NCBI RefSeq assembly: GCF_019317285.1
Contig: NZ_CP079218.1
Coordinates: 930,001 to 994,000, forward strand
From: Pedobacter sp. D749
Lineage (GTDB): Bacteria; Bacteroidota; Bacteroidia; Sphingobacteriales; Sphingobacteriaceae
Direction: 5' to 3'
DNA: 64,000 bases
The notes under the pieces are model-generated. The model worked only from the letters and a program-made list of their open reading frames with translations, made no database searches and was not told where the DNA came from. Of the stretch, positions 17,011 through 25,482 are shown one piece after another. Position 1 is the first letter of the stretch. Each line of letters begins with the position of its first letter. Made by a program: the position numbers and the translations under genes.

Positions 17011-17118
17011 TCAGTCGATATGTAGGTTGAAAATTTTGTGAACAGTATGGTTCAAAACGAACCACGCTAGTGCAATTAATGCTGACGCCATTGCTATTAT
17101 TTTATATCGTCTATTCAT
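17011..17118 (-). CDS. Putative 35-residue single-helix membrane peptide
   Basis: ATG at 17118 and TGA at 17011 enclose 35 codons: basic start 'MNRRYKIIAMA', one hydrophobic helix 'SALIALAWFVLN' and a short His-containing tail. It begins 7 nt after the stop of the 519-residue membrane protein and ends 23 nt before the ferritin-like ATG, so it fills the gap of the operon neatly. It resembles small accessory membrane peptides. There is no homology evidence; the case rests on position, start codon and membrane topology. Confidence 0.45.
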   Translation of the reverse strand: MNRRYKIIAMASALIALAWFVLNHTVHKIFNLHID

Positions 17119-17125
17119 TTGGTTT

Positions 17126-18685
17126 TTATTTATTCAGGCCAAAATATTCTGCCGTATTCCAATCCTGTAAATTCCATGATAACCAGCTTTGCTGACTATA
17201 ACGCTCTTTAAAGTAGCCAATCCGTTGATCTAATTTTCTCATCAATGCTTCTTCCGGCTGGTCTACTTTAGCAATTTCCGAGTCGTTATTTTTCGAAGGA
17301 TGGATCTTTGCCCGGTTTTTATCAAGAATAGGGAGTGTTTTTTCTGACAGAGAGGTTAAATAATAGGGATCGATCGCAACGGCATCAACATGATTCAGGT
17401 TATATTTCACGATTAAGACATCCCAGTTAATGAGCGTAAAAGTCAATAATAGAGCAAACCAGATATTCCCATTCACCTTGAAAAGGTAGAATATAGTTTT
17501 CTGTCTGGCTACTTTAAAATAAACGGTTGCCAAACCAATAATACAAAGAGTGGCAAATACCAAAACACCGATTCTTTTATGCGTTAAGCCATGAAATTCG
17601 ATATAATAACCATCGCGGATGAATACTGAGATGATGAGGATAAAATTCTGAACCATCCAGGTATAGGCCAATAACCTTAAGGTTTTACTTTTATGGTAAA
17701 AGTTTAAGTTCCCCCTAAAATAATAGAGGATTACAGCCATGGCCATTACAATACTGAAAATTAATGAATTCGTGCCCTGGTGGAGTTCTCCCGAAAAATT
17801 GCCCGAAGGTTCATAGCCAAACCAAAGTGTGGTAATATCAATGGTATTTAACATTAGCAATAAAAGGTTAAGTGCGGCGAACGAAATGATACCCACGATG
17901 TACTCCGTTTTTAGTGCCATTTTTCGGGTCAGCAAGTTGCCGGTAAATGTTTCTACCACATTGTACCATATCGTTTTCTGACCTAAGCTTCTTCTCATCC
18001 GTATCAGTTGCTCTTTACATTTCAACTCAGCTTTTTCGAGGCTTTTATCAAAAAATGTAAGCAGTAAACCTGCAGTTAAAGCCAATCCAAAGCAAAAATG
18101 TATGATGCGATCAAAATTCAAGTCTTTAAAAAAGAAGTGAAATACATTATCTAAAAAGTTGCCAATGCTCGTTAAGATTGCCTCTGCATAATGTGCAAAA
18201 ACATCACTTGCAGCTGCATAAAGGCATGAAAATATGATTACAATGATGATGGGTATGAAAATGTATTTAATCAAAGTAAAAACGGGCTTAAGGCTCACAT
18301 TGCCAATACTGATTTGGCTGAGGTGTTTTATCGCATTAAACGGCGCTGTTAGCATCTGTAAAATGGCCGCTAAAAAAGCAGTAAAAATGGTCCTGATTTG
18401 TTGATGATGACCAAAACCAATAAATAATAGTAAGCTGATGTAATAAGTTGCCACAGATAAATCGGAATTGTTAATGACTACCAGTACTGCTGCCAGCAAA
18501 TGTGCCAGGCCGTAAATTTTCAGTTTGGTGCTTTTGACCACGTCCGGATTAATAAAGGTGCTTACAAACAGGTATATGCTGTAAACAAGCAGATTGAGCG
18601 CAAGTCTTTCTTCCCAAAAGAGAAAAGTAAACAGCAGGCCGCCCAATAGGACAGACAGTAACATGAGGTTGGACTTATTTTTCAT
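17126..18685 (-). CDS. Polytopic membrane protein, DUF4153/DUF4173-like
   Basis: A 519-residue protein with about 11-12 predicted membrane helices, a loop with 'LNFDRIIHFCFGLALTAGLLL' and a soluble C-terminal tail of about 90 residues ('IDPYYLTSLSEKTLPILDKN', '...SWNLQDWNTAEYFGLNK'). The layout, the Tyr/Trp-rich end and the operon with a wHTH regulator fit the DUF4153/DUF4173 group, of unknown function. It is 19 nt downstream of the 100-residue membrane gene and 7 nt upstream of the 35-codon ORF. Confidence 0.72.
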   Translation of the reverse strand: MKNKSNLMLLSVLLGGLLFTFLFWEERLALNLLVYSIYLFVSTFINPDVVKSTKLKIYGLAHLLAAVLVVINNSDLSVATYYISLLLFIGFGHHQQIRTIFTAFLAAILQMLTAPFNAIKHLSQISIGNVSLKPVFTLIKYIFIPIIIVIIFSCLYAAASDVFAHYAEAILTSIGNFLDNVFHFFFKDLNFDRIIHFCFGLALTAGLLLTFFDKSLEKAELKCKEQLIRMRRSLGQKTIWYNVVETFTGNLLTRKMALKTEYIVGIISFAALNLLLLMLNTIDITTLWFGYEPSGNFSGELHQGTNSLIFSIVMAMAVILYYFRGNLNFYHKSKTLRLLAYTWMVQNFILIISVFIRDGYYIEFHGLTHKRIGVLVFATLCIIGLATVYFKVARQKTIFYLFKVNGNIWFALLLTFTLINWDVLIVKYNLNHVDAVAIDPYYLTSLSEKTLPILDKNRAKIHPSKNNDSEIAKVDQPEEALMRKLDQRIGYFKERYSQQSWLSWNLQDWNTAEYFGLNK

Positions 18686-18704
18686 TTTTTAAAAGTTTTG
18701 ATGA

Positions 18705-19007
18705 TTAGTTTAGGGCTAAAAAGCAATAAAATATGCTTAGGGGAATGTTTAGAAGCATGAATAGCATTATAGTCGCAATTTTTCGCCAATGGTTTTGTTG
18801 CCTGAAGCATTCGAGGAGGAGGACGAGGAAAAATACACCATTTATTACGGTAGCAAAATAAATGTAGAACAGTCCGATGAACATAAGTTCGTTAACTTTT
18901 AGCGCAAAGTATGCCAAAAGTATGATGGTGCCAATCGAGGCAGAACACACGGCCATCCATTTGCCAGTTTCAATGAGTTCAGGTCTTTTTATTTCTTGTT
19001 TTTTCAT
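18705..19007 (-). CDS. Small three-helix membrane protein
   Basis: About 100 residues with three predicted membrane helices and a polar start 'MKKQEIKRPELIETG'. The ATG at 19007 is preferred to one 8 codons upstream because it gives a normal cytoplasmic N-terminus; the choice is uncertain. It lies between the wHTH gene and the 519-residue membrane protein in the same operon. No family recognised. Confidence 0.68.
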   Translation of the reverse strand: MKKQEIKRPELIETGKWMAVCSASIGTIILLAYFALKVNELMFIGLFYIYFATVINGVFFLVLLLECFRQQNHWRKIATIMLFMLLNIPLSIFYCFLALN

Positions 19008-19054
19008 TTTTAAAAGTACTTTGTATTTCAAAGCATATACTCAAAAAAAATAGT

Positions 19055-19351
19055 TTATAGTTTTCTAATCATTTTTTCAAGTGCATCTAAATGTGCTTTA
19101 AAGGCTTGCTTGCCCAACGCCGTAATAGAGTAGGTGGTACTGGTTTTTCTACCAATAAAACCTTTGTGTACTTTAATAAACTCGGCCTGCTCTAATGTGT
19201 TCAAATGTGAAGCCAGGTTGCCATCAGTTAATTCGAGCATTTGTTTCAGGTCGTTAAAACCAATTTCATCATTTACCACCAGGACAGACATAACGCCCAA
19301 CCTGATCCGGCTATCGAATATTTTATTTAAATCTGCTATTGGGTTTTTCAT
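19055..19351 (-). CDS. Winged-helix transcriptional regulator (MarR/ArsR-like)
   Basis: A 98-residue protein of the stand-alone winged-helix group: 'IRLGVMSVLVVNDEIGFNDLKQMLELTDGNLASHLNTLE' in outline, then a wing with 'GFIGRKTSTTYSITALGKQAF'. No cysteine or metal site is visible. It is the second gene of the operon 19989-16214, two bases after a five-helix membrane protein, and probably regulates that operon. In this family the regulator commonly acts on the adjacent membrane genes. Confidence 0.88.
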   Translation of the reverse strand: MKNPIADLNKIFDSRIRLGVMSVLVVNDEIGFNDLKQMLELTDGNLASHLNTLEQAEFIKVHKGFIGRKTSTTYSITALGKQAFKAHLDALEKMIRKL

Positions 19352-19353
19352 CC

Positions 19354-19989
19354 TTACTGACCTCTCTCATATTTAAAATACATTAAAAGACCATAAACAA
19401 TGTGCAATACACCAAAGCCAAAAGCCCAAAAAATTAAGCCATAACCCACGTAAAACATGCATATCAATCCAAGTATTACCTCGCAAAGCCCCAGGTAGCG
19501 AATGTCGCTGTAAGTATATTTACTGGCGTTAATCAGCGCTAGGCCATAAAAAATTAAACAGCTCGGCGCAATAATGGTATAAGTATTCGCATGGTTAATC
19601 AATAAAGCAATGATGAATAAACCTCCTGCAAACAGCGGAATAAATAAGTTAATTAAAAGTGATTTAGAAGTTTTATCCCAGATTGGAAGATTGTTTTTCT
19701 GACTTTTTCTATAGGTAAATAAAACGCCGCCGGCTAAAGCAATTACTAAAACAAAGATACCAAGTTTAATCAGGTTAAACTCCAGGTCCATTTCTCCATC
19801 TACACCATAACCATAACCCCGTTTGTTAATGAATTTGTTAATTTCATCATTTGCAAAATAAGCCCCGATTAAAGCGATAACGCCTGCAAAAACACCAGAT
19901 AATCCACTTAAAGAAATGAATCTTGATGATCTATCCATCATTTGTCTGATATCTTTCAGGGTATTCAATTGTTCTTCCGGACTATTCAT
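19354..19989 (-). CDS. Five-helix membrane protein upstream of wHTH
   Basis: A 211-residue protein: a soluble N-terminus with 'EEQLNTLKDIRQMMDRSSRFISLSG', then five predicted membrane helices. This arrangement before a wHTH gene is common in Bacteroidota, but the function is unknown. It leads the operon; a TAacTTTG box lies about 20 nt before the ATG on the minus strand, a likely promoter. Stop and next ATG are two bases apart. Confidence 0.72.
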   Translation of the reverse strand: MNSPEEQLNTLKDIRQMMDRSSRFISLSGLSGVFAGVIALIGAYFANDEINKFINKRGYGYGVDGEMDLEFNLIKLGIFVLVIALAGGVLFTYRKSQKNNLPIWDKTSKSLLINLFIPLFAGGLFIIALLINHANTYTIIAPSCLIFYGLALINASKYTYSDIRYLGLCEVILGLICMFYVGYGLIFWAFGFGVLHIVYGLLMYFKYERGQ

Positions 19990-20314
19990 TTTAAAAGTGC
20001 TTTGTTTTTCAAAGTTAAATAGAAAATTGATATCTGCAAATCTTTTTTGTTTTTTTTTGGTTAATGGTAGGTTAGTAGTTGGTTAATGGTCACATAGTTC
20101 ATGGCTGATAGTCTGAATATTCAAGAGATATATTTAATGGTAATTGTTTAATAATCAATGTGAAACATGCAATAAACTATTGTCAGTTAAAGCGTAAGCT
20201 AATCAACTATTAGGCGATTATTCATGAATCAATAAACGATTAAACTATTGGAAAAGTAACCATGAACTAATAAACCATCAACTATGAACCAATAAACCTT
20301 TGGCCAATGAACTA
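19990..20314. other. AT-rich low-complexity spacer between divergent genes
   Basis: No gene. From about 20050 the sequence is a run of imperfect short units around AACTATGAACCAATAAAC and its variants on both strands. A similar patch lies at 34770-34860. It holds the promoters of the leftward membrane operon and the rightward lolD-like gene. Confidence 0.55.
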
Positions 20315-20344
20315 TTGAACTAACAAACCATTTTACTAAATTTG
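20315..20344 (+). promoter_or_regulatory. Promoter of lolD-like gene; -7 box 4 nt from ATG
   Basis: TTG at 20315-20317, a 19-nt spacer and a perfect TAaaTTTG at 20337-20344. The ATG at 20349 starts after four bases, so the mRNA is predicted to be leaderless or nearly so. Confidence 0.6.
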
Positions 20345-20348
20345 AGGC

Positions 20349-20999
20349 ATGCTAAAAGCCACTGGAATAAGAAAATCGTACGGAAATCTGCAAATTTTAA
20401 AAGGCGTTAATTTTGAAGTACAAAAAGGGGAGATTGTAAGTATTATTGGGCCTTCTGGTGCAGGTAAAAGTACTTTGTTGCATATTTTAGGAACATTGGA
20501 TAAACCTGATGAAGGATTTGTAGAACTAAAAGGTACGGTTATAAATAAATTAAATGGCGATTTGTTGAGTACTTTCCGAAATCAGAATATCGGATTTGTA
20601 TTTCAGTTCCATCATTTGTTGCCCGAATTTAGTGCTATCGAAAATATCTGTATTCCGGCATTTATTGCCAAAACCAATAAAAAACAGGCTGAAAACAGGG
20701 CGCTTGAGCTGTTAGATCTGTTCGGGCTTAAAGATAGGGGGCAGCATAAGCCCAATCAGCTGTCTGGAGGTGAGCAGCAACGGGTGGCCATTGCCAGAGC
20801 GCTGATCAATAACCCTTCAATTATATTGGCTGATGAACCTTCAGGGAATTTAGACTCTGAAAATGCAGCAGGATTACACCAGCTGTTTGTGACGTTGCGC
20901 GATAATTTCCAGCAAACGTTTGTAATTGTTACGCACAACGAACACCTTGCAAAAACCAGCGACCGTGTAGTGAGCATGAAAGACGGTTTAATTGTCTAA
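20349..20999 (+). CDS. LolD-like ABC transporter ATP-binding protein
   Basis: A 216-residue ATPase of the LolD/MacB group: Walker A 'GPSGAGKST', Q-loop '[12 protein letters not shown]', signature '[15 protein letters not shown]', Walker B '[12 protein letters not shown]', H-loop '[10 protein letters not shown]'. 'FHHLLPEF' closely matches LolD, which powers release of lipoproteins from the inner membrane; lolC/E-type permeases are not adjacent, which is usual in Bacteroidota. Assignment to lipoprotein export rather than another MacB-type system is likely but not proven. The predicted transcript begins at the start codon. Confidence 0.85.
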   Translation: MLKATGIRKSYGNLQILKGVNFEVQKGEIVSIIGPSGAGKSTLLHILGTLDKPDEGFVELKGTVINKLNGDLLSTFRNQNIGFVFQFHHLLPEFSAIENICIPAFIAKTNKKQAENRALELLDLFGLKDRGQHKPNQLSGGEQQRVAIARALINNPSIILADEPSGNLDSENAAGLHQLFVTLRDNFQQTFVIVTHNEHLAKTSDRVVSMKDGLIV

Positions 21000-21080
21000 G
21001 GTTATGATTATTCTCTAATTCACTCATTCGATCAATTAATCATTCATTAATTACTAATTTATTCATTCAATCATTATACC

Positions 21081-21560
21081 TTGAAAATACTGATAACAGG
21101 GGGAAACAATGCCAAGGCTTTGAAGCTGATGAAAGCGTTCCCAAGTCATTTTGTGCTACTGGCTGATTATGGTGATGTGCCGGCGATAGTTACTGAAAAT
21201 TATGCCTTTTCATCGCTGGGGCTACTCAATAAAGATAGCATTGCCCATATCCTATTAAATTTTTGCATCACAGAAGCCATAGATTGTATTATCCCTTTGC
21301 ATGAGTATGAGGTTTTGCCCCTGGCTAAATCAGCAGTGCTTTTCGGGGAGTATGGAATCCAGGTGCTTTTGCCTAATGCTGATGTAATTACTGACTATTT
21401 AACTACAGAAAATATTACTCGTCAGCATTTTGCAGTGTTTATTCATGGTGACTGGATTTTTTCAACCGAAGAGCGCCTTGTTCCTGTAAATGCTTCTTCA
21501 AACCTGAATGGGGTTTTTGGCTTTAACAATGCTGATGATTTAAAACTTTTTACAATTTAA
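21081..21560 (+). CDS. Rossmann-like hypothetical protein (TTG start)
   Basis: A 159-residue protein beginning 'MKILITGGNNAKALKLMKAF' with a TTG start at 21081; no ATG is available near this end. It has the look of the N-terminal pre-ATP-grasp domain ('IDCIIPLHEYEVLPLAKS') of carbamoyl-phosphate-synthetase-like ligases, but the ATP-grasp and catalytic parts are absent. It ends two bases before the HAD-like gene, so both are probably co-expressed. Function unknown. Confidence 0.65.
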   Translation: MKILITGGNNAKALKLMKAFPSHFVLLADYGDVPAIVTENYAFSSLGLLNKDSIAHILLNFCITEAIDCIIPLHEYEVLPLAKSAVLFGEYGIQVLLPNADVITDYLTTENITRQHFAVFIHGDWIFSTEERLVPVNASSNLNGVFGFNNADDLKLFTI

Positions 21561-21561
21561 C

Positions 21562-22170
21562 ATGGATGCAAACCAATACGTTAAAGATAAGCAAATCGTA
21601 ATTTTTGAATTGGATGATGTGTTATTTCCAGAGAAAGATTATTTACTACAGGTTTATTATCTGTTTGCCCAGTTTATAGAGTACACTGAGCAGAAAAGCG
21701 CACAGCCCATTCTCGGGTTTATGCGTAGCGAATATGAAAATAATGGCGCAGAAAAGCTTTTTGAAAAAACAGCAAACCAGTTCGGCATTGATCCAAAATA
21801 TAAATATAATTTCGACCTCCTGCATCAAAATGCCCGCTTGCCTTTAAAGCTTTTGCTTTATAAAAATATGCTCGAATTTATGCAGGAACTTGTAATAGAC
21901 CGTAAACAAATCGTTATTGTAACGGCGGGCAACCCTGAGCAACAACTTAATAAAATTAGGCAAACAGAGTGGAATGGGCTGGAGCAATATCTAACCGTAT
22001 ACTTTGTTGAAGAACTTGGTCAATCTAAAGCAGAAATTTTTCAGAACATACTAAACAGCAGTAATTTATCGCCTAACCAGGCGTTGGTTGTTGGTGCAAA
22101 TAAAATTGATGAGCAACAATCTAAATTAATTAATTTGCCGTATATTGTGTCACTAGAAATTTACAAATAA
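21562..22170 (+). CDS. HAD-superfamily protein with altered catalytic motifs
   Basis: A 202-residue protein with the HAD fold: motif I region 'VIFELDDVLFP', motif II 'VTAG', motif III Lys in 'GQSKAEIF', motif IV region 'VVGANKIDEQ'. In active phosphatases motif I reads DxDxT/V; here the nucleophile position is Glu16 (only Asp18 remains) and the motif IV Gly-Asp is Gly-Ala. It is therefore probably not a normal phosphatase. It follows a Rossmann-like gene and precedes an S41 protease lipoprotein, all within 2-3 bases of each other. Confidence 0.75.
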   Translation: MDANQYVKDKQIVIFELDDVLFPEKDYLLQVYYLFAQFIEYTEQKSAQPILGFMRSEYENNGAEKLFEKTANQFGIDPKYKYNFDLLHQNARLPLKLLLYKNMLEFMQELVIDRKQIVIVTAGNPEQQLNKIRQTEWNGLEQYLTVYFVEELGQSKAEIFQNILNSSNLSPNQALVVGANKIDEQQSKLINLPYIVSLEIYK

Positions 22171-22172
22171 AT

Positions 22173-23714
22173 ATGCTTAGAAAATTTATTTCGCAAAATG
22201 CATTTTTATGTGCTTTGCTTATTGTGGTTGGATTTACCGTATCGTGTAAAAAATCGAATAATAATCCTGATGCCAATACAGATGTTGAATCCAATCTGTT
22301 GCAAACACCAACCAGCGATCGGACACTACTCACTAAAGACTCCATCTTTCTGTACGCCAAGCAAACGTATTATTGGAACAAGAGCTTGCCTACATACGAT
22401 AAATTCAATCCAAGAGCTTTTTCATCCAATGAGAAATTGCTGTATGCAATGACTCAGATTGCAATTAATCCGCAAACAAACAAACCATACGAGTATGTAG
22501 AGCGTTCAACCTCTCCTAAATATTCTTTTATAGATGATGGCTCTGTGGCTGGACAATTAGGTGGTGTGAATGGTGATTTTGGATTTTCGGTATTTTTTGC
22601 AGGAGATAACGATTTAAGGATTAAATATGTGTATGCTGCTTCACCTGCTGCCGGTCAGGGACTAAAAAGAGGCTATCAGATTATAAAAATTAATGGTAAT
22701 TCAACCATAAATACTAGTGATGCCAGTATTAATTATGTAGTGAATGCGATTTTTGGATCCAGTACTACTGTTGCCTTAACTGTTTTAAAACCTGATCAGA
22801 CCACTCAGGATGTAACGGTAACTAAGGCTGAATATAATGTTAACCCAATATTATTTAGTAGGACATATACCATCGGTGCTAAAAAAGTTGGGTATATTGT
22901 TTTCAACACATTTACAACAAATTCTGCGCCTTTGCTGGATAAGGCTTTTACTCAATTTACTACAGATGGTATTACCGAACTAATTGTAGATTTAAGGTAT
23001 AATGGTGGTGGATCGGTACAAACATCAGAGGCCTTTGCCAACCTGATTGCACCTTCTACACAAAATGGTAAAGTAATGTATACCACTTACTGGACACAAA
23101 CCATGCAGGATGATCAAGCTACAATTCTTCAAAACCAGAAGTTTTATGCTAAAGGCAGCGATAATGTTACCCGTTTGTATTCGTATTTCGATTATTCTTA
23201 TAAACCTACAGTTGCAGCCGGAAACCAGGAGGTTTTTGCTAAACGTGGTTCGCTTAATGCCTTAACAAGGGTTTACTTTATCGTAACAGGGGGAACAGCA
23301 TCTGCCAGTGAGCTGTTGATTAATAATTTGAAACCTGTAATCGATGTTAAATTGATCGGCAAGAAAACTTATGGCAAACCAGTTGGCTTTTTCTCTATCC
23401 GTATTGATAAAAACGACTTATATATTCCACAGTTTGAAACCAAAAATCAATTAAATCAAGGTGGTTACTTCGATGGAATGGCTGTTGATAAAGATATTTT
23501 TGATGATGTAACCAAAGATTTTGGAGATACCTCAGAAAATATGCTGGCACAGGCTTTATACTATTCTGCCAATGGAAATTTCTCTGCTTTACTGAAAGAC
23601 AATGCCATTAGCAGTACCGCACCACTATCTAAAACCCGTGTTGAAGATTTGTCTGGTAAAATGGACCATGAATTTAAAGGAATGGTTGAAACCAGAAAGC
23701 TGAAGTTTAAATAA
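22173..23714 (+). CDS. S41-family peptidase lipoprotein (CtpA-like)
   Basis: A 513-residue exported serine protease. Order: lipoprotein signal 'LLIVVGFTVSCKKS' (lipidated Cys), an N-terminal helical domain with 'AKQTYYWNKSLPTYDKF', a PDZ domain (about 125-215; 'ASPAAGQGLKRGYQIIKING'), and the S41 core with 'ELIVDLRYNGGG', 'VTGGTASASELLINNL' (catalytic Ser in SASE) and 'LIGKKTYGKPVG' (general-base Lys region). It should sit on the periplasmic side or cell surface. ATG 22173 follows the previous stop by two bases; a strong terminator follows. Confidence 0.9.
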   Translation: MLRKFISQNAFLCALLIVVGFTVSCKKSNNNPDANTDVESNLLQTPTSDRTLLTKDSIFLYAKQTYYWNKSLPTYDKFNPRAFSSNEKLLYAMTQIAINPQTNKPYEYVERSTSPKYSFIDDGSVAGQLGGVNGDFGFSVFFAGDNDLRIKYVYAASPAAGQGLKRGYQIIKINGNSTINTSDASINYVVNAIFGSSTTVALTVLKPDQTTQDVTVTKAEYNVNPILFSRTYTIGAKKVGYIVFNTFTTNSAPLLDKAFTQFTTDGITELIVDLRYNGGGSVQTSEAFANLIAPSTQNGKVMYTTYWTQTMQDDQATILQNQKFYAKGSDNVTRLYSYFDYSYKPTVAAGNQEVFAKRGSLNALTRVYFIVTGGTASASELLINNLKPVIDVKLIGKKTYGKPVGFFSIRIDKNDLYIPQFETKNQLNQGGYFDGMAVDKDIFDDVTKDFGDTSENMLAQALYYSANGNFSALLKDNAISSTAPLSKTRVEDLSGKMDHEFKGMVETRKLKFK

Positions 23715-23732
23715 TTATTAATGTTTTTTCTG

Positions 23733-23767
23733 AAAGGGCCAGTTTTGTATCTCAAATCTGGCCCTTT
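23733..23767 (+). terminator. Intrinsic terminator after the S41 protease
   Basis: The stem AAAGGGCCAG/CTGGCCCTTT has a 15-nt loop and a T(5) tail. Confidence 0.85.
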
Positions 23768-23859
23768 TTATATAGTTACTGCAATATTTGAGTAAATAAG
23801 TATTGCTTTTTTTATAAAAAATTGATAAGCTTGTTTAACATTAATCGTTAAAGAGACTC

Positions 23860-24126
23860 ATGCCAATAGAAATTGTAGAAAAGGAACATATCAGTTATTT
23901 AAATATCATCAATGCTAAGGAAGATCACTCCCATGAACTGCAAACCAAACTTGATGAAGCGCAAAGGTTAGGTAATGAATTTAAATCAAAAGCCGTCATT
24001 ACTTTTAATACAACCATCGGCCCTAAACGTGTTGATACCACCGTTTGGGCAGTAACAGAGAAATATATACAGCTAAAAAACAATATTCATATTCCGTTAA
24101 AAAGTTTAATTGACATTGATTTTTAA
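23860..24126 (+). CDS. Conserved-looking small protein, unknown
   Basis: An 88-residue soluble protein, 'MPIEIVEKEHISYLNIINAK...', with a charged middle and a C-terminal beta-rich section 'VDTTVWAVTEKYIQLKNNIHIPLKSLIDIDF'. The final part looks like a small all-beta domain. No family recognised. It lies 51 bases before dprA and may be co-transcribed. Confidence 0.65.
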   Translation: MPIEIVEKEHISYLNIINAKEDHSHELQTKLDEAQRLGNEFKSKAVITFNTTIGPKRVDTTVWAVTEKYIQLKNNIHIPLKSLIDIDF

Positions 24127-24177
24127 GCTTGCTTTAAGGAAATAAATCATCCCGAATTTATTTAACCTTATTACATT

Positions 24178-25272
24178 ATGAGCACGCTACATAAAATTGC
24201 CTTAACCTTTATTAAATCTATTGGACCGGTAACGGCCAAAAACCTTCTTGCCTATTGTGGAAGTGCTGAGCAAATATTTTCGGCAAATAAAAAGCAGCTT
24301 TTGCAGATTCCAGGCATTGGAGAAAAAACAATTGAAGCCATTCGTGGTACCGATGCCCTGATCAGGGCCAGGCAAGAATTGGATTTTATTGAAAAACACG
24401 GGATAGAAGTATTGTTTTTTTCAGACAAGAGATATCCTAAAAGGTTAAAGAATTGTATCGATTCGCCCATCCTGCTTTATTCCAAAGGTACAGTTGATTT
24501 TAATCAGCAGCGTATCATCAGCGTTGTTGGAACCCGCAATGCAACAAGTTATGGAAAAAATCTCTGTAAGGAATTGTGCGAAGTTTTAGCGCCATATCAT
24601 GTTTTAATTGTTAGTGGCCTGGCTTATGGCATTGATGTAACCACCCATAAAGAATGCCTTGCAAATCATATTCCTACTGTTGGGGTACTTGGTCATGGTT
24701 TAGACCGGATGTATCCAAAAATTCATAAAACAGTTGCTCAGAAAATGGTTTTGAATGGAGGCCTGCTCACTGAATTTCCAATCCTGACCAATCCTGACCG
24801 GCCTAATTTTCCACAAAGAAACCGGATTATTGCCGGCATTGCAGATGTTACCGTGGTTGTTGAAGCGTCAATAAAAGGTGGAGCCCTGATTACCGCAGAA
24901 ATCGCAAACTCTTATAATAAGGATGTGTATGCTTTTCCGGGTAGAACAAATGACGTTTTTTCAGAAGGGTGTAATTTCCTGATCAAGACCAATAGGGCCG
25001 GATTAATCACGAATGCTAATGACCTGATTTATTACCTGGGCTGGGATGATGAGGTAAAGGTAAAGCATCATGTTCAACAAACCACCTTACAACTAAGCCT
25101 TACGCCTAATGAGCAACGGGTTATTAGCGCCTTACAAAATGGTCAGCTTTCTATAGATGAACTTTGCACAAACTTGAATATTCAGCAAAGTAAACTGGCC
25201 ATTGTAATCCTCACCTTAGAGATGCAGGGTGTTATTGTTTCGTTACCAGGGAAAATTTACAAGTTGGTGTAA
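24178..25272 (+). CDS. dprA: DNA-processing protein DprA
   Basis: Loads RecA onto incoming single-stranded DNA during transformation. The 364 residues show an N-terminal helix-hairpin-helix ('LLQIPGIGEKTIEAIRG'), the Rossmann core with 'SVVGTRNATSYGK', 'IVSGLAYGIDVTTHKECL', 'VGVLGHGLDRMYP' and 'EASIKGGALITAEIANSY', and a C-terminal winged-helix domain ('SIDELCTNLNIQQSKLAIVILTLE' in outline). Full length and intact. DprA is widespread in non-competent bacteria too, so competence is not implied. Confidence 0.95.
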   Translation: MSTLHKIALTFIKSIGPVTAKNLLAYCGSAEQIFSANKKQLLQIPGIGEKTIEAIRGTDALIRARQELDFIEKHGIEVLFFSDKRYPKRLKNCIDSPILLYSKGTVDFNQQRIISVVGTRNATSYGKNLCKELCEVLAPYHVLIVSGLAYGIDVTTHKECLANHIPTVGVLGHGLDRMYPKIHKTVAQKMVLNGGLLTEFPILTNPDRPNFPQRNRIIAGIADVTVVVEASIKGGALITAEIANSYNKDVYAFPGRTNDVFSEGCNFLIKTNRAGLITNANDLIYYLGWDDEVKVKHHVQQTTLQLSLTPNEQRVISALQNGQLSIDELCTNLNIQQSKLAIVILTLEMQGVIVSLPGKIYKLV

Positions 25273-25470
25273 TGGGTCTAGATATTAGATTTCTCTATTC
25301 CGTTTCACTACAGTCGAAACGAATCTACTTTCGAAATTGCATTTTACCCAATAATCAATCTATATTGCCTATCATAATTATAGATTATGCAATTAAATTC
25401 TTTTTAATTTTGATTATCAAAATTATGTTTCAAATAAAATATAGTTTGTAAAATACTTAATGCCATTGCT

Positions 25471-25478
25471 TAATTTTG
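25471..25478 (+). promoter_or_regulatory. -7 box TAatTTTG, 4 nt before ATG
   Basis: Perfect TAnnTTTG; the ATG at 25483 begins after four bases. A TTTG at 25445-25448 is 22 nt upstream, slightly far for a -33 box. Confidence 0.5.
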
Positions 25479-25482
25479 TGAT

